Positions 52,549 to 61,208 of a stretch of 64,000 bases of DNA are shown in pieces. The notes below the pieces were generated by a model. That model was not told where the DNA came from. It worked only from the letters and a program-made list of their open reading frames with translations, and made no database searches. Origin of the DNA: Domibacillus tundrae (GTDB lineage: Bacteria; Bacillota; Bacilli; Bacillales; Domibacillaceae); the NCBI RefSeq assembly GCF_000970675.1, contig NZ_LAJA01000010.1:1-64000 (forward strand), in the 5' to 3' direction. Both the position numbers and the translations under genes were made by a program. The first letter of the stretch is position 1; the number at the start of each line of letters is the position of its first letter.

Positions 52549-53397
52549 ATGACCAATCAGTTTTCACTCGCGTATTTGACCGTTCTTGGCTGCCCGCCGC
52601 CTGAAATGACCTATATTGCGGCTAAAACAGGATATGATTTTATCAGTCTGCGTCCGATTCATATGGGGGTGCCGGGCGAGCACGATGTTTCATTGACAGA
52701 GAGCAGGACGCTTCTGTGCGAAACGAAAAAGGCAATGGCCGATACGGGAATGAAACTGCTGGATATTGAGCTTGCCCGCATTTGTGAGGACATTGACCCG
52801 AAAAGCTATCAGCCGGCGATGGAAGTGGCAGCGGAGCTTGGCGGCCGTCATGTGCTCAGCAGCGTTTGGACGAAGGATCGTTCTCTTGCGATGGAGCGTT
52901 TTGCGGAGCTTTGTGAATTGGCAAAGCCATTCGGCCTGACGATTGATTTAGAATTTGTGCCGATTGCCGGTGTTTCGACGCTGGCAGGTGCAGTCGATAT
53001 ATTGACTGCGGTCAATAAAAAAAACGCGGGGCTGATGATTGATGTTCACCATTTTCAACGATCCAGGGAAAAAGTGGAAGACCTCGACTCGCTGCCGCGT
53101 GAATGGTTCCGGTATGTCCACTTATGTGATGCGCCGGTCGCCATTCCGGAGTCAACAGAAGAAATGACACGCATTCTGCGGGAAGAACGGTCATACGTTG
53201 GTGAAGGCGGTATTGATGTTGCCTCGATCCTCAGTCGCATTCCGCAAGTGCCCTATTCCATTGAATTGCCGCACGCGAAACGGTTAAAAGAACTCGGATA
53301 CGAAGAATTTGCAAGGCAGTGTCTTGTGTCAGCAAAACGATATTTAAACACGCACACTGTTGACCGGCAGACAGAAGAAATTCGCAAAATTGATTAA
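52549..53397 (+). CDS. Sugar phosphate isomerase/epimerase-like TIM-barrel protein
   Basis: 282 residues, xylose isomerase-like AP-endonuclease-2 fold. Metal ligands appear in LDIELARI (Glu), TIDLEFVPI (Glu), LMIDVHHF (Asp, His), VHLCDAP and SIELPH. Such proteins isomerise or epimerise keto sugars and sugar acids, for example hydroxypyruvate isomerase. ATG at 52549 has GGGGGAG upstream; a longer reading would overlap the previous gene. Confidence 0.82.
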   Translation: MTNQFSLAYLTVLGCPPPEMTYIAAKTGYDFISLRPIHMGVPGEHDVSLTESRTLLCETKKAMADTGMKLLDIELARICEDIDPKSYQPAMEVAAELGGRHVLSSVWTKDRSLAMERFAELCELAKPFGLTIDLEFVPIAGVSTLAGAVDILTAVNKKNAGLMIDVHHFQRSREKVEDLDSLPREWFRYVHLCDAPVAIPESTEEMTRILREERSYVGEGGIDVASILSRIPQVPYSIELPHAKRLKELGYEEFARQCLVSAKRYLNTHTVDRQTEEIRKID

Positions 53398-53408
53398 AAA
53401 AAACAGAG

Positions 53409-53450
53409 GCATCCTGAAAGTCTGTATTGCTGACTTTTGGGATGCTTTTC
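53409..53450 (+). terminator. Terminator of the aldehyde dehydrogenase operon
   Basis: GCATCCTGAAAGTC pairs with GACTTTTGGGATGC (two non-Watson-Crick positions) around a 9-base loop, followed by TTTTC. The remaining gap to 53584 is AT-rich with no clear signal. Confidence 0.75.
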
Positions 53451-53584
53451 TTTATTTAAAACAGAGATGATCTCCTATAATAGCTTTTTGGTATTAAGTG
53501 AATTATGCCGCCTTCTCTTTTTTTCGTGTGAGCCCAAATATATCATGCTACACTAATTAATAAAGCACGGAAAGGAGTATTTTC

Positions 53585-53952
53585 ATGAATTTAGCTTCAT
53601 TTGAACAATCTTTTTCTGATACTTGCATTTACAAAAGATGATTTAATAAGAACAATTTGGAGAGGTACTTTATTATTATAAAAGGGAGCCCGAGTACATT
53701 AAAGACTACGCTGTGTATTTGTATGAGAAGTATTCAGAGGAGACGAAGGCGCTGTATCGCCAGTATATTACAGGCAGGGCCGAAATGGCTTCAACCCGGA
53801 ATCAATACCGGATTGAAGCAAATCTCATTGAACATTTTTCTTCAAGCTGTAATCGTCAACCAGCAGAAGAAGTAATGATGGAGTTGCGATATTCATATTC
53901 ACGCAAGCCGGCATTTATGGATGAATTGCGAAAAGTGAAGTTGGAGGGATGA
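53585..53952 (+). pseudogene. Internally deleted SWIM zinc finger protein gene
   Basis: GGAAAGGAG is followed by ATG at 53585 and MNLASFEQSFSDT, the usual first residues of Bacillus SWIM zinc finger proteins from memory. The frame ends after 18 codons. In another frame from about 53650 the text continues FGEVLYYYKREPEYIKDYAV, then LYEKYSEETKALYRQYITGR and ELRYSYSRKPAFMDELRKVK, a plausible C-terminus of the same family. Most of the middle, including the CxCx(n)CxH finger, is deleted. Its last base pair overlaps the start region of the following dehydrogenase. Confidence 0.55.
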
Positions 53953-53957
53953 AGCGA

Positions 53958-54917
53958 ATGAAACCAGTTGTTGTCGTCTACAATCGTTTGTACGAAGAAG
54001 CACTTGAATATATCCAGGCATCATGTGACGTTCATTATTTCCCGGGATATAAAGAAAAGATGCCGGAATTTTTGGAAGCACTAAAAGGGGCTGATGGCTT
54101 GATTGGTTCGGGTTTAAAGGTGGACGAAGCATTGTTGGATCAGGCGCCAAATTTAAAAGTGATTGCGAACAAATCGGTCGGATATGACAACTTGGATATT
54201 TCGCTTTTGAAAAAAAGCGGCATCAGAGCGACGAATACACCGGGTGTACTAGACGACACAGTTGCCGATGCCATCGTGGCACTGATGCTGGCAGCCGCAC
54301 GCCGTGTGCCGGAACTGGATCAATTTGTGAAAACAGGCGGCTGGACAGAGAGTGGCTTTAAAGATCATCAATTTGGCGTGGACGTTCACCATAAAAAACT
54401 AGGCATTATTGGGATGGGCGGCATCGGCTCAAGACTTGCCAAACGAGCGCATTTTGGCTTTGACATGACTATCTTGTATCATAACCGTTCGCGAAACGAA
54501 CAAGCGGAGAGTACATATGACGCTGTATATTGTCAGGTGGAGGAGCTGCTTGAACAGTCGGATTTCGTTTGTGTGATGACCCCGCTCACACCGCAGACAA
54601 AAGGAATGATCGGCAAAAATGAATTTGCCCAAATGAAAAAAACAGCTATATTTATCAACGCTTCACGTGGAGCGGTTGTGGACGAACCTGCATTAATTGA
54701 GGCGCTGCAAACAAAGCAAATTTTAGGGGCCGGGCTGGATGTATTTGAGCAGGAGCCGGTTGAGCGGGACAATCCGCTTCTTTCAATGCCGAACGTTGTG
54801 ACGCTTCCCCATATCGGATCTGCGACAGAAGAAACACGCAAAAAAATGGCGATGCTTGCAGCGGAAAATGTTGTTGCTGGTGTCGCGGGCGGAAAATTGA
54901 AGACACCGATTTTTTAA
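53958..54917 (+). CDS. D-isomer-specific 2-hydroxyacid dehydrogenase
   Basis: 319 residues. NAD-binding LGIIGMGGIGSRLAKRA, then the catalytic Arg in INASRGAVVDEPAL, Glu in LDVFEQEPV and His in LPHIGSATEETR. The arrangement is that of glyoxylate/hydroxypyruvate and 2-ketogluconate reductases. ATG at 53958 stands ten bases from GGAGG; the ATG at 53949 is only one base from it. It reduces a 2-oxo acid to a D-hydroxy acid, which would fit disposal of products of the preceding operon. Confidence 0.87.
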   Translation: MKPVVVVYNRLYEEALEYIQASCDVHYFPGYKEKMPEFLEALKGADGLIGSGLKVDEALLDQAPNLKVIANKSVGYDNLDISLLKKSGIRATNTPGVLDDTVADAIVALMLAAARRVPELDQFVKTGGWTESGFKDHQFGVDVHHKKLGIIGMGGIGSRLAKRAHFGFDMTILYHNRSRNEQAESTYDAVYCQVEELLEQSDFVCVMTPLTPQTKGMIGKNEFAQMKKTAIFINASRGAVVDEPALIEALQTKQILGAGLDVFEQEPVERDNPLLSMPNVVTLPHIGSATEETRKKMAMLAAENVVAGVAGGKLKTPIF

Positions 54918-54918
54918 A

Positions 54919-55110
54919 ACGGGGCGTGCCGAAAATGAAGAGGTTTTCCGTAAAGTTGTTCAGCTTATTAACGAATTTAAACAATATTTCATGGATCACA
55001 ACCAGCCAGTGTGTGAAAACCCCTGACCTAGAAATAGAGAGGGTGGTATTACGACGCTTGAAGACAAGTCGCTCGACTGCACGCAAAAAAATGGTGACCG
55101 CACGCTTTAA
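54919..55110 (+). pseudogene. 3' remnant of a UxaA-family dehydratase gene
   Basis: One frame reads AENEEVFRKVVQLINEFKQY, FMDHNQPVCENP, a TGA stop, PRNREGGITTLEDKSLDCTQ and KNGDRTL before TAA at 55108-55110. The GGITTLExKSLxCTQK pattern is diagnostic of the large subunit of altronate/galactarate dehydratases and sulfolactate lyases (UxaA/GarD/SuyB). Only about 60 of some 380 residues remain and a stop interrupts them. The 84 bases after it up to 55194 hold only the next gene's leader. Confidence 0.75.
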
Positions 55111-55194
55111 AAAGAAAGCTACATATTCCATCCTTCATCAGAAAATACTATTCAGGTGCATGCGCACAAATTTAATTTCTGATGGAGGGATAAT

Positions 55195-55707
55195 ATGGGT
55201 ATACTAAGCGGGAATCCAAAAGATGAACCTCTTCATTATGGCGAAGTGTATACATTATGGGTAGGATCGCTTTCAGCGAAAGGGATGGCGGCTGGTTACA
55301 GCACATTGCTGAACCATACGGGAGACGGTGACTTGAAAAAGCTGGTTGAACAAGGAATCAGACTTTCAAAAGAAGAAGCGATGGCATATGACGAAGTGTT
55401 AAAAGCAAATGGAATTGCTTTGCCGCCAGCCCCGCCAGATCGTCCGAAGGCAGATCTTAATGACATTCCTGATGGAGCGCGCTTTACCGATCCGGAAATT
55501 GCGGCAACGCTCTCCCGGGACGTTATCGTGGGAGTGGCAGCATGCAGCCAAGCGATGGCGCAATGCATCCGTGAAGACGTTGCTTCGCTGTATGCTCGTT
55601 TTCATGGAGAAAAAGCAAAATATGGCGGTGGAATCCTAAAACTTAACAAAGAAAAAGGCTGGCTTGTGCCGCCGCCGCTGCATCGTGAACCAGGGGAAGC
55701 GAAGTAA
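55195..55707 (+). CDS. DUF3231 family protein
   Basis: 170 residues with one DUF3231 helical-bundle domain (usual proteins carry two in about 330). ALPPAPPDRPKADLNDIPDG and RFTDPEIAATLSRDVIVGVAACSQAM are typical. The family is widespread in Bacillus and spore-associated but of unknown function. GGAGGG precedes the ATG. Confidence 0.8.
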   Translation: MGILSGNPKDEPLHYGEVYTLWVGSLSAKGMAAGYSTLLNHTGDGDLKKLVEQGIRLSKEEAMAYDEVLKANGIALPPAPPDRPKADLNDIPDGARFTDPEIAATLSRDVIVGVAACSQAMAQCIREDVASLYARFHGEKAKYGGGILKLNKEKGWLVPPPLHREPGEAK

Positions 55708-55716
55708 ATAAGGTAA

Positions 55717-55749
55717 AGCTGTCGCAATGTAATAATGCGGCAGTCTTTT
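55717..55749 (+). terminator. Terminator after DUF3231 gene
   Basis: CTGTCGCA (55719-55726) pairs with TGCGGCAG (55736-55743), followed by TCTTTTT. Confidence 0.8.
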
Positions 55750-55798
55750 TATAAAAAATGAAACAATTTAAAAATATCTTATAAATGATTCATTTTTT

Positions 55799-55839
55799 GC
55801 CTCGGTTGTCAGTTTAAAAACTGATTGCCGAGGCTTTTT
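55799..55839 (+). terminator. Second terminator-like hairpin before the PRD regulator
   Basis: GCCTCGG-N3-TCAGTTT pairs with AAACTGA-N2/3-CCGAGGC, followed by TTTTT. It follows the first terminator by 50 bases with no gene between; it could insulate the PTS operon. Confidence 0.7.
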
Positions 55840-55883
55840 CTTATTCATCATCATGTTGTACAATGAATCAGCGCAAAATGAGG

Positions 55884-55898
55884 ATGAAAGCGCAAACA
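55884..55898 (+). promoter_or_regulatory. CcpA cre site before the PTS operon
   Basis: ATGAAAGCGCAAACA fits WTGNAANCGNWNNCW at every position, 52 bases before the regulator start. It indicates repression by preferred sugars. Confidence 0.72.
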
Positions 55899-55949
55899 AA
55901 ATGATTGTTTCAAGTGATAGAATTAGGTTCAGCGAAGGGAGATGACATC

Positions 55950-58004
55950 ATGTACCTGGATGAAAGGAGCAATCAAATACTAGAGGATGTACTAGGAAAT
56001 CCAGAAATATCAAATGCAGAGCTTGAAGATAAATACGCATTATCGCGCCGGCAAATCGGCTATAGCTTTACGAAAATAAACGACTGGCTCGAACAAAATA
56101 GTTATCCAGCTATTAAACGGACAAAAAGCGGAAAGTTTTTATTAAGCCCGATTTTAATGGAACTGCTGGTGAAAAGACCAGCTGCGCAAACGCAGTCTAC
56201 TTACATTCTTTCTGAAAAAGAGCGGACATATGTGATCATTTTAATGATTCTCGGCTCAAGCGAAGAATTATCGCTTATCCACTTTTCCATCGGGCTGGAT
56301 GTCAGCAAAAATACAATTCTCCGCGATATGAAGCACGTACAGGAAATTGTGGGCCGGTATGATTTAGAAATCGTCTATTCACGTCTCAATGGTTATGTTG
56401 TCTCGGGAAGAGAATGGGATAAAAGGCGCTTGCTTGTTGATGCACTTCGGAAAATATTCGATATCTACAAGGGCGAATCATATATTTATCAATTTGGCGG
56501 TATTGCTGAAGAAGATGTGCAAAAGCTTCAAAAGCAAATAGAGGATGTGGAAGAACGGCTTCAGCTTCAATTTAGTGACGAGCGGATGCGGATCCTTCCA
56601 TATATCATCGCCATTTTACTGAAACGGGTGAAAAACGGCCATACGATCGATGGTTCTCATCACATTGATTATGAAGCCCTTTCGGATACAAAAGAATATG
56701 AAGCAGCGGAATTGTTAATTAAAGATGAACTGGAAGAGCTCTCCAAAGAAGAACGATTGTTTTTCGCCTTGCAGCTGCTGACATCTAACGTGCTGACTTC
56801 TCAATTATTGACAGACCATGAAATTCCGCACTTAAAAGAAGCACTGGCAGAGAGCTTAAGCTTATTTGAACGACAGGCGTGCATCACGCTCAAAGATAAA
56901 AGCAGGCTTTTGGAAAAGCTGTTTCTTCATATGAAGCCTGCTTATTACCGGATCAAATATCATTTAACTACAAATTATTTCATGATTGAAAAAGTAAGTG
57001 AAGAGTTTGAAGCGATTCACTATATTGTTAAAGATTCAATCAAGCCGCTTGAAGAATACATCGGCTGTGAAATACCTGAAAGTGAAATAATGTTTGTGAC
57101 CGTTTTTATCGGGGGGCACTTAATTAACAGTGGTGAAACGATTCCGTTAAAAAAGAAAGCGGTTGTTGTTTGTCCGAACGGTGTGTCCATTTCGAACTTA
57201 ATGGACAATACACTAAGAGAATTGTTCCCAGAATTTTACTTCCATCGCGCGCTGTCAATTCGGGAATTTCAGCAAATGGATGATGGCTTCGACCTTGTTT
57301 TTTCTCCCGTACCGCTTCAAACCAATAAGCAGTTGTTTATTGTTCATCACTTTATTTCCGAGCTTGAGAAAATGACGCTCCGGCAGCGGGTCATGAAGGA
57401 GGTGTTCAGCCTCCAGATGCCGGTGATCAATGTGGACCAGTTAATGAACACGATCGCCAAATATGCAGATATTAAAGATCCAAAGCAGCTGGAACGATCA
57501 CTGGAATCCTATTTTACACAGCCAAATCAACAGGAAACAAAAGTGAAAGCAGATTATGGGCTGCCTGATTTTATCCATCCGGATATGATCGTGATGGAAG
57601 AGGAAGCAGGCAGTTGGCATGAAGCGATCGAACGAGCTTCACAGCCACTGCTGGAGGGTGGATTCATTACGGCGGATTATATTAAGACGATGAAGCAGCA
57701 ATATCCATCTATTTCCCCGCACATTTTGCTTCGAATGAATGTCGCAATTCCACATGCGGCGCCTGAACATGGCGTGCAAAGGGTTGGGATGAGCCTGCTG
57801 AAATTAAAAAAAGGCCTTTCATTCGACAAAAATCATATCGTCCATTTTGTTGTCGTGATTGCCGCGGTGGATAAAAGCCAGCATTTAAACGCATTGCTTC
57901 AACTGATGAAGCTGGCAGATAAAAAAGACGTAATACATGAAATGACGCAAATGGACAGCGCACAAGCTATCCACGAAGTGTTGAAGCATCATACCCAGCC
58001 ATAA
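55950..58004 (+). CDS. PRD-containing transcriptional activator with EIIB- and EIIA-like domains
   Basis: 684 residues of the MtlR/LicR type. Two N-terminal helix-turn-helix regions (NAELEDKYALSRRQIGYSFT; LSLIHFSIGLDVSKNTILRDM), two PRD modules around 190-420, an EIIB-Gat-like segment (AVVVCPNGVSISNL, where the usual P-loop Cys is CPNGVSIS) and a C-terminal EIIA fructose/mannitol-type domain (RMNVAIPHAAPEHGVQRVG with active His). Phosphorylation by the PTS controls its activity. ATG at 55950 follows GGGAGATG. It is the first gene before the PTS it should control. Confidence 0.88.
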   Translation: MYLDERSNQILEDVLGNPEISNAELEDKYALSRRQIGYSFTKINDWLEQNSYPAIKRTKSGKFLLSPILMELLVKRPAAQTQSTYILSEKERTYVIILMILGSSEELSLIHFSIGLDVSKNTILRDMKHVQEIVGRYDLEIVYSRLNGYVVSGREWDKRRLLVDALRKIFDIYKGESYIYQFGGIAEEDVQKLQKQIEDVEERLQLQFSDERMRILPYIIAILLKRVKNGHTIDGSHHIDYEALSDTKEYEAAELLIKDELEELSKEERLFFALQLLTSNVLTSQLLTDHEIPHLKEALAESLSLFERQACITLKDKSRLLEKLFLHMKPAYYRIKYHLTTNYFMIEKVSEEFEAIHYIVKDSIKPLEEYIGCEIPESEIMFVTVFIGGHLINSGETIPLKKKAVVVCPNGVSISNLMDNTLRELFPEFYFHRALSIREFQQMDDGFDLVFSPVPLQTNKQLFIVHHFISELEKMTLRQRVMKEVFSLQMPVINVDQLMNTIAKYADIKDPKQLERSLESYFTQPNQQETKVKADYGLPDFIHPDMIVMEEEAGSWHEAIERASQPLLEGGFITADYIKTMKQQYPSISPHILLRMNVAIPHAAPEHGVQRVGMSLLKLKKGLSFDKNHIVHFVVVIAAVDKSQHLNALLQLMKLADKKDVIHEMTQMDSAQAIHEVLKHHTQP

Positions 58005-58022
58005 TGAAAGGAAGTGGTTATC

Positions 58023-58490
58023 TTGCCATTGGCGCAGTTTTTGAAAGACGAATTAATCAAGCTGGATGTGTCCTGCGACAGCCGGTATGATGTGTTCGAT
58101 TTAATGTATGAAGAAGCATTCAAGCGCGGATATGTAAGTGAATCGTTTTTGCCGAAAATTAAAGAGCGGGAAGAAACGTTTCCGACTGGCTTGAATTTGG
58201 ACAAGTACAGCATTGCGATTCCGCATACCGATCCAGAATGTGTATTTGAACAGTTTATCGGTGTGATCACCTTAAAAGAACCTGTTTTATTTCAGCTTAT
58301 GGATGATAAATCAAAAGAAGTTGAAGTGAAAGTGATTTTGATGCTCGGCTTAAATGAACCACACAGCCAGCTGGCTATTTTGCAGAAAATCATGCAAATT
58401 GTCCAGGATGAAGAAACGTATGAAAAGATTTTAGCAGCGAAAAATTGCAAAGAGATCCATCAATTATTTAATAAGCTGGAAACAGCATAA
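58023..58490 (+). CDS. PTS EIIA, galactitol type
   Basis: 155 residues, fructose/mannitol EIIA fold. Active histidine is H68 in KYSIAIPHTDPE. Start is probably the TTG at 58023, eight bases after AAAGGAAG; a GTG at 58014 overlaps that site. It passes phosphate from HPr to the IIB that follows. Confidence 0.87.
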   Translation: MPLAQFLKDELIKLDVSCDSRYDVFDLMYEEAFKRGYVSESFLPKIKEREETFPTGLNLDKYSIAIPHTDPECVFEQFIGVITLKEPVLFQLMDDKSKEVEVKVILMLGLNEPHSQLAILQKIMQIVQDEETYEKILAAKNCKEIHQLFNKLETA

Positions 58491-58505
58491 AGGAGAGAAT
58501 TTATT

Positions 58506-58787
58506 ATGAAAAAAACAATATTAGTCGCATGTGGAGCAGGTATCGCAACATCAACTGTCGTTTGTAATCGCGTGGAAAATTTATTGAAAGATAACGGTAT
58601 TCAGGCAGAAGTCGTACAGTGCAAAATTTCAGAAGTGGCATCTCGTCAAGATGGTGCGGACTTAATTGTATCAACAACAATTTTGCCGACTACTTATCAA
58701 ATTCCAGCTGAAATTGCGACGGCCTATATTACAGGCATTGGCATGGACAAGCTCGATCAAAAAATTCTTGATCATTTAAAAAACTGA
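58506..58787 (+). CDS. PTS EIIB, galactitol type
   Basis: 93 residues. C9 in the loop VACGAGIATSTVV is the phosphorylated cysteine of the GatB family. AAAGGAGAG precedes the ATG, 15 bases after IIA. Confidence 0.9.
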   Translation: MKKTILVACGAGIATSTVVCNRVENLLKDNGIQAEVVQCKISEVASRQDGADLIVSTTILPTTYQIPAEIATAYITGIGMDKLDQKILDHLKN

Positions 58788-58821
58788 CCGTAAGTAAGAA
58801 GAGAAGACAGGGGGATTGATC

Positions 58822-60093
58822 ATGGATAACGTATTTGGGTTTGTACAGTCCATTTTGGATTTAGGGCCAACGGTTATTTTGCCGATTGCGATCTTAATTA
58901 TCGGCATGCTGTTTGGTCTGGGCTTCAAGAAGTCATTTAAGTCCGGCATCATTATCGGAATCGGTTTTGTTGGCATTAACTTGGTCATCAACTTGCTGAT
59001 TACGAACCTGGGCCCGGCCGCGCAGCAAATGGTTGAGCGGTTCGGCTTGAACTTGACAATCATCGATACCGGCTGGCCGTCTGCAGCAGCACTGTCATTC
59101 GCTTCACCGGTAGCAGCCGTTTTGATTCCAATCTGTTTGGCTGTAAACATCGGGTTGATTTTACTTAAATTGACGAAAACGTTAGATATTGATATTTGGA
59201 ACTACTGGCATTTTATCGCAGCCGGAGCGACTGGCTATATCGTCACAGGCAGCTGGTGGTTTGCAATTCTTTGTACGATTTTGTATCAGGTTGTTGTTTT
59301 GTACGTAGCGGATAAAACCGCGCCAATGGTAGCCAAGTTTTACGGGCTTGAAGGTATTTCATTGCCAACTGGCTCAACGGCGGCATTTGCGCCAATTGGT
59401 ATTCTTGTTGGAATGGTTATATCAAAAATTCCAGGCATTAAAAACTTGCATGCTGACCCGGAATCGATCCAAAAACGTTTTGGCATCTTTGGGGAACCGA
59501 TGATGATGGGGCTTATTCTCGGCTGTGTTATTGGGCTGTTAGCAGGGTACAATCCGGGCGCGATTTTCCAGACCGGGATTTCACTTGGCGCAGTGATGCT
59601 TCTATTGCCGCGCATGGTGAAAATATTGATGGAAGGGCTTATTCCAATCTCGGAAGCTGCCCGGGATTTCCTTCAAAAACGTTATGGCGACCGGGAACTT
59701 TATATCGGGTTGGATGCGGCGCTTGCTGTTGGACATCCGGCAGTATTATCGACAGCACTCATTCTAGTCCCTATCACGCTTTTACTTGCAGTAATCCTAC
59801 CGGGAAACAGGGTTTTACCGTTTGGTGATTTGGCGACAATACCATTTTATGTTGCCTTTGTTGTTGGCTTCCTGCGTGGAAACATCGTTCACTCTGTTTT
59901 GGCAGGTACCGTTATGATTGCATTCTCGCTTTATATGGCGACCGATTTCGCCGTTGTTCATACACAGCTGATGGAAGGTGCACAGTTCACGATGCCTGAA
60001 GGCGCAACATTAATTTCAAGCCTTGATATGGGTGGAAACTTGTTTAACTGGCTTATTTTGAAATTTTCACAGCTATGGGCAGCTATTTTTTAA
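58822..60093 (+). CDS. PTS EIIC, galactitol type
   Basis: 423 residues, about 9-10 membrane helices. GFKKSFKSGIIIGIGFVGINL and FGEPMMMGLILGCVIGLLAGYNPG are typical of GatC permeases. It imports and phosphorylates a polyol or pentitol with IIA and IIB. ATG at 58822 follows GGGGG by seven bases. Confidence 0.9.
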   Translation: MDNVFGFVQSILDLGPTVILPIAILIIGMLFGLGFKKSFKSGIIIGIGFVGINLVINLLITNLGPAAQQMVERFGLNLTIIDTGWPSAAALSFASPVAAVLIPICLAVNIGLILLKLTKTLDIDIWNYWHFIAAGATGYIVTGSWWFAILCTILYQVVVLYVADKTAPMVAKFYGLEGISLPTGSTAAFAPIGILVGMVISKIPGIKNLHADPESIQKRFGIFGEPMMMGLILGCVIGLLAGYNPGAIFQTGISLGAVMLLLPRMVKILMEGLIPISEAARDFLQKRYGDRELYIGLDAALAVGHPAVLSTALILVPITLLLAVILPGNRVLPFGDLATIPFYVAFVVGFLRGNIVHSVLAGTVMIAFSLYMATDFAVVHTQLMEGAQFTMPEGATLISSLDMGGNLFNWLILKFSQLWAAIF

Positions 60094-60102
60094 TTTAACT
60101 GA

Positions 60103-60138
60103 CACCTGACAGCGCTTATGCCTGTCAGGTGACTTTTT
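60103..60138 (+). terminator. Intra-operon terminator-like hairpin
   Basis: CACCTGACAG pairs with CTGTCAGGTG around a 9-base loop, followed by ACTTTTT. It may lower expression of the two dehydrogenases relative to the PTS. Confidence 0.8.
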
Positions 60139-60155
60139 AGCAAGGAGGCCACGCG

Positions 60156-61205
60156 ATGAAAGCAGCCGTACTGCATGCGAAAAATCAGTTTGTTTACGAA
60201 GAAGTGCCAATCAATCCTTGTGGAGAACAGGAAGTAAAAGTGAAGGTCATGGCAGCAGGCATCTGCGGATCAGATACACATAAGATGATGAGTGAATGGA
60301 AGTATCCACTGCCTGCCATTATGGGTCATGAGTTTTCAGGCTGGGTCATAGAAAAAGGGGCCGGCGTGACGAATGTTGAGCTTGGCGACCGGGTAACGGT
60401 CATTCCATTTGTCCCTTGTTATCAATGTGAACATTGCGAACGTGGGGATTACTCTTTATGTGAAGACCACGGCATGATTGGCTCGAAATCATTCGGCGGT
60501 TTTGCGGAGTACGTGAATGTGCCGGTATCGAACATTTTGCCGATTGGCGATATGGACTTTGAGGAAGCGGCAATGATCGAGCCGCTGGCCGTCGCCTTAC
60601 ATGGTGTATTAAATATTGAACCGCGCCTCGGTGACACAGTGGCTGTGTTTGGCACCGGAACGATCGGCCTTCTTGTTATTCAATGGTTGAAAATCGCAGG
60701 AACGAAAATCATTGCAATCGATATTTCTGATGAAAAGCTGGCAGAAGCGAAGCGATTTGGATGTGAATATGTGATTAATCCGCTTCAAGACAATCTGGAG
60801 GAGAAAATCGCTGAATTTACAAACAGAAGCGGCGCTGATATTGCGATGGAATGCGCCGGCTCTAAAATTACGCAGGAGCAGTGTCTTTTAGTGACGAAGA
60901 AAAAAGGCAAAATCGGCTATCTTGGCATTGCGTATCAGGATGTGCTTTTGTCCCAGCGGGCATTTGAAAATATTTTCCGCAAAGAATTGAAGTTGATGGG
61001 GTTTTGGAATTCGTATTCCGCTCCTTTTCCAGGCGAAGAATGGACAAAAAGCGTCGATTACATTTTAAATGGGCGCATTCAGCTGAAAGAAATGATTTCG
61101 CACCGTTTTCCGCTTCAAGAGACACAAAAAGCTTTTAATATGATGATTAACCGAGAAGAAACATATGGAAAAGTATTAATCCTGCCCAATGGAGAGGAGT
61201 CCTAA
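60156..61205 (+). CDS. Zinc-dependent polyol(-phosphate) dehydrogenase, GatD-like
   Basis: 349-residue MDR enzyme. AAGICGSDTHKM and IMGHEFSGWVIEKG hold catalytic zinc ligands, CYQCEHCERGDYSLC the structural zinc. Its FRKELKLMGFWNSYSAPFPG and EW segment is close to galactitol-1-phosphate 5-dehydrogenase of E. coli (RKELTVIGSWMNYSSPWPG). It likely oxidises the polyol phosphate delivered by the PTS. CAAGGAGG precedes the ATG. Confidence 0.87.
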   Translation: MKAAVLHAKNQFVYEEVPINPCGEQEVKVKVMAAGICGSDTHKMMSEWKYPLPAIMGHEFSGWVIEKGAGVTNVELGDRVTVIPFVPCYQCEHCERGDYSLCEDHGMIGSKSFGGFAEYVNVPVSNILPIGDMDFEEAAMIEPLAVALHGVLNIEPRLGDTVAVFGTGTIGLLVIQWLKIAGTKIIAIDISDEKLAEAKRFGCEYVINPLQDNLEEKIAEFTNRSGADIAMECAGSKITQEQCLLVTKKKGKIGYLGIAYQDVLLSQRAFENIFRKELKLMGFWNSYSAPFPGEEWTKSVDYILNGRIQLKEMISHRFPLQETQKAFNMMINREETYGKVLILPNGEES

Positions 61206-61208
61206 TCA

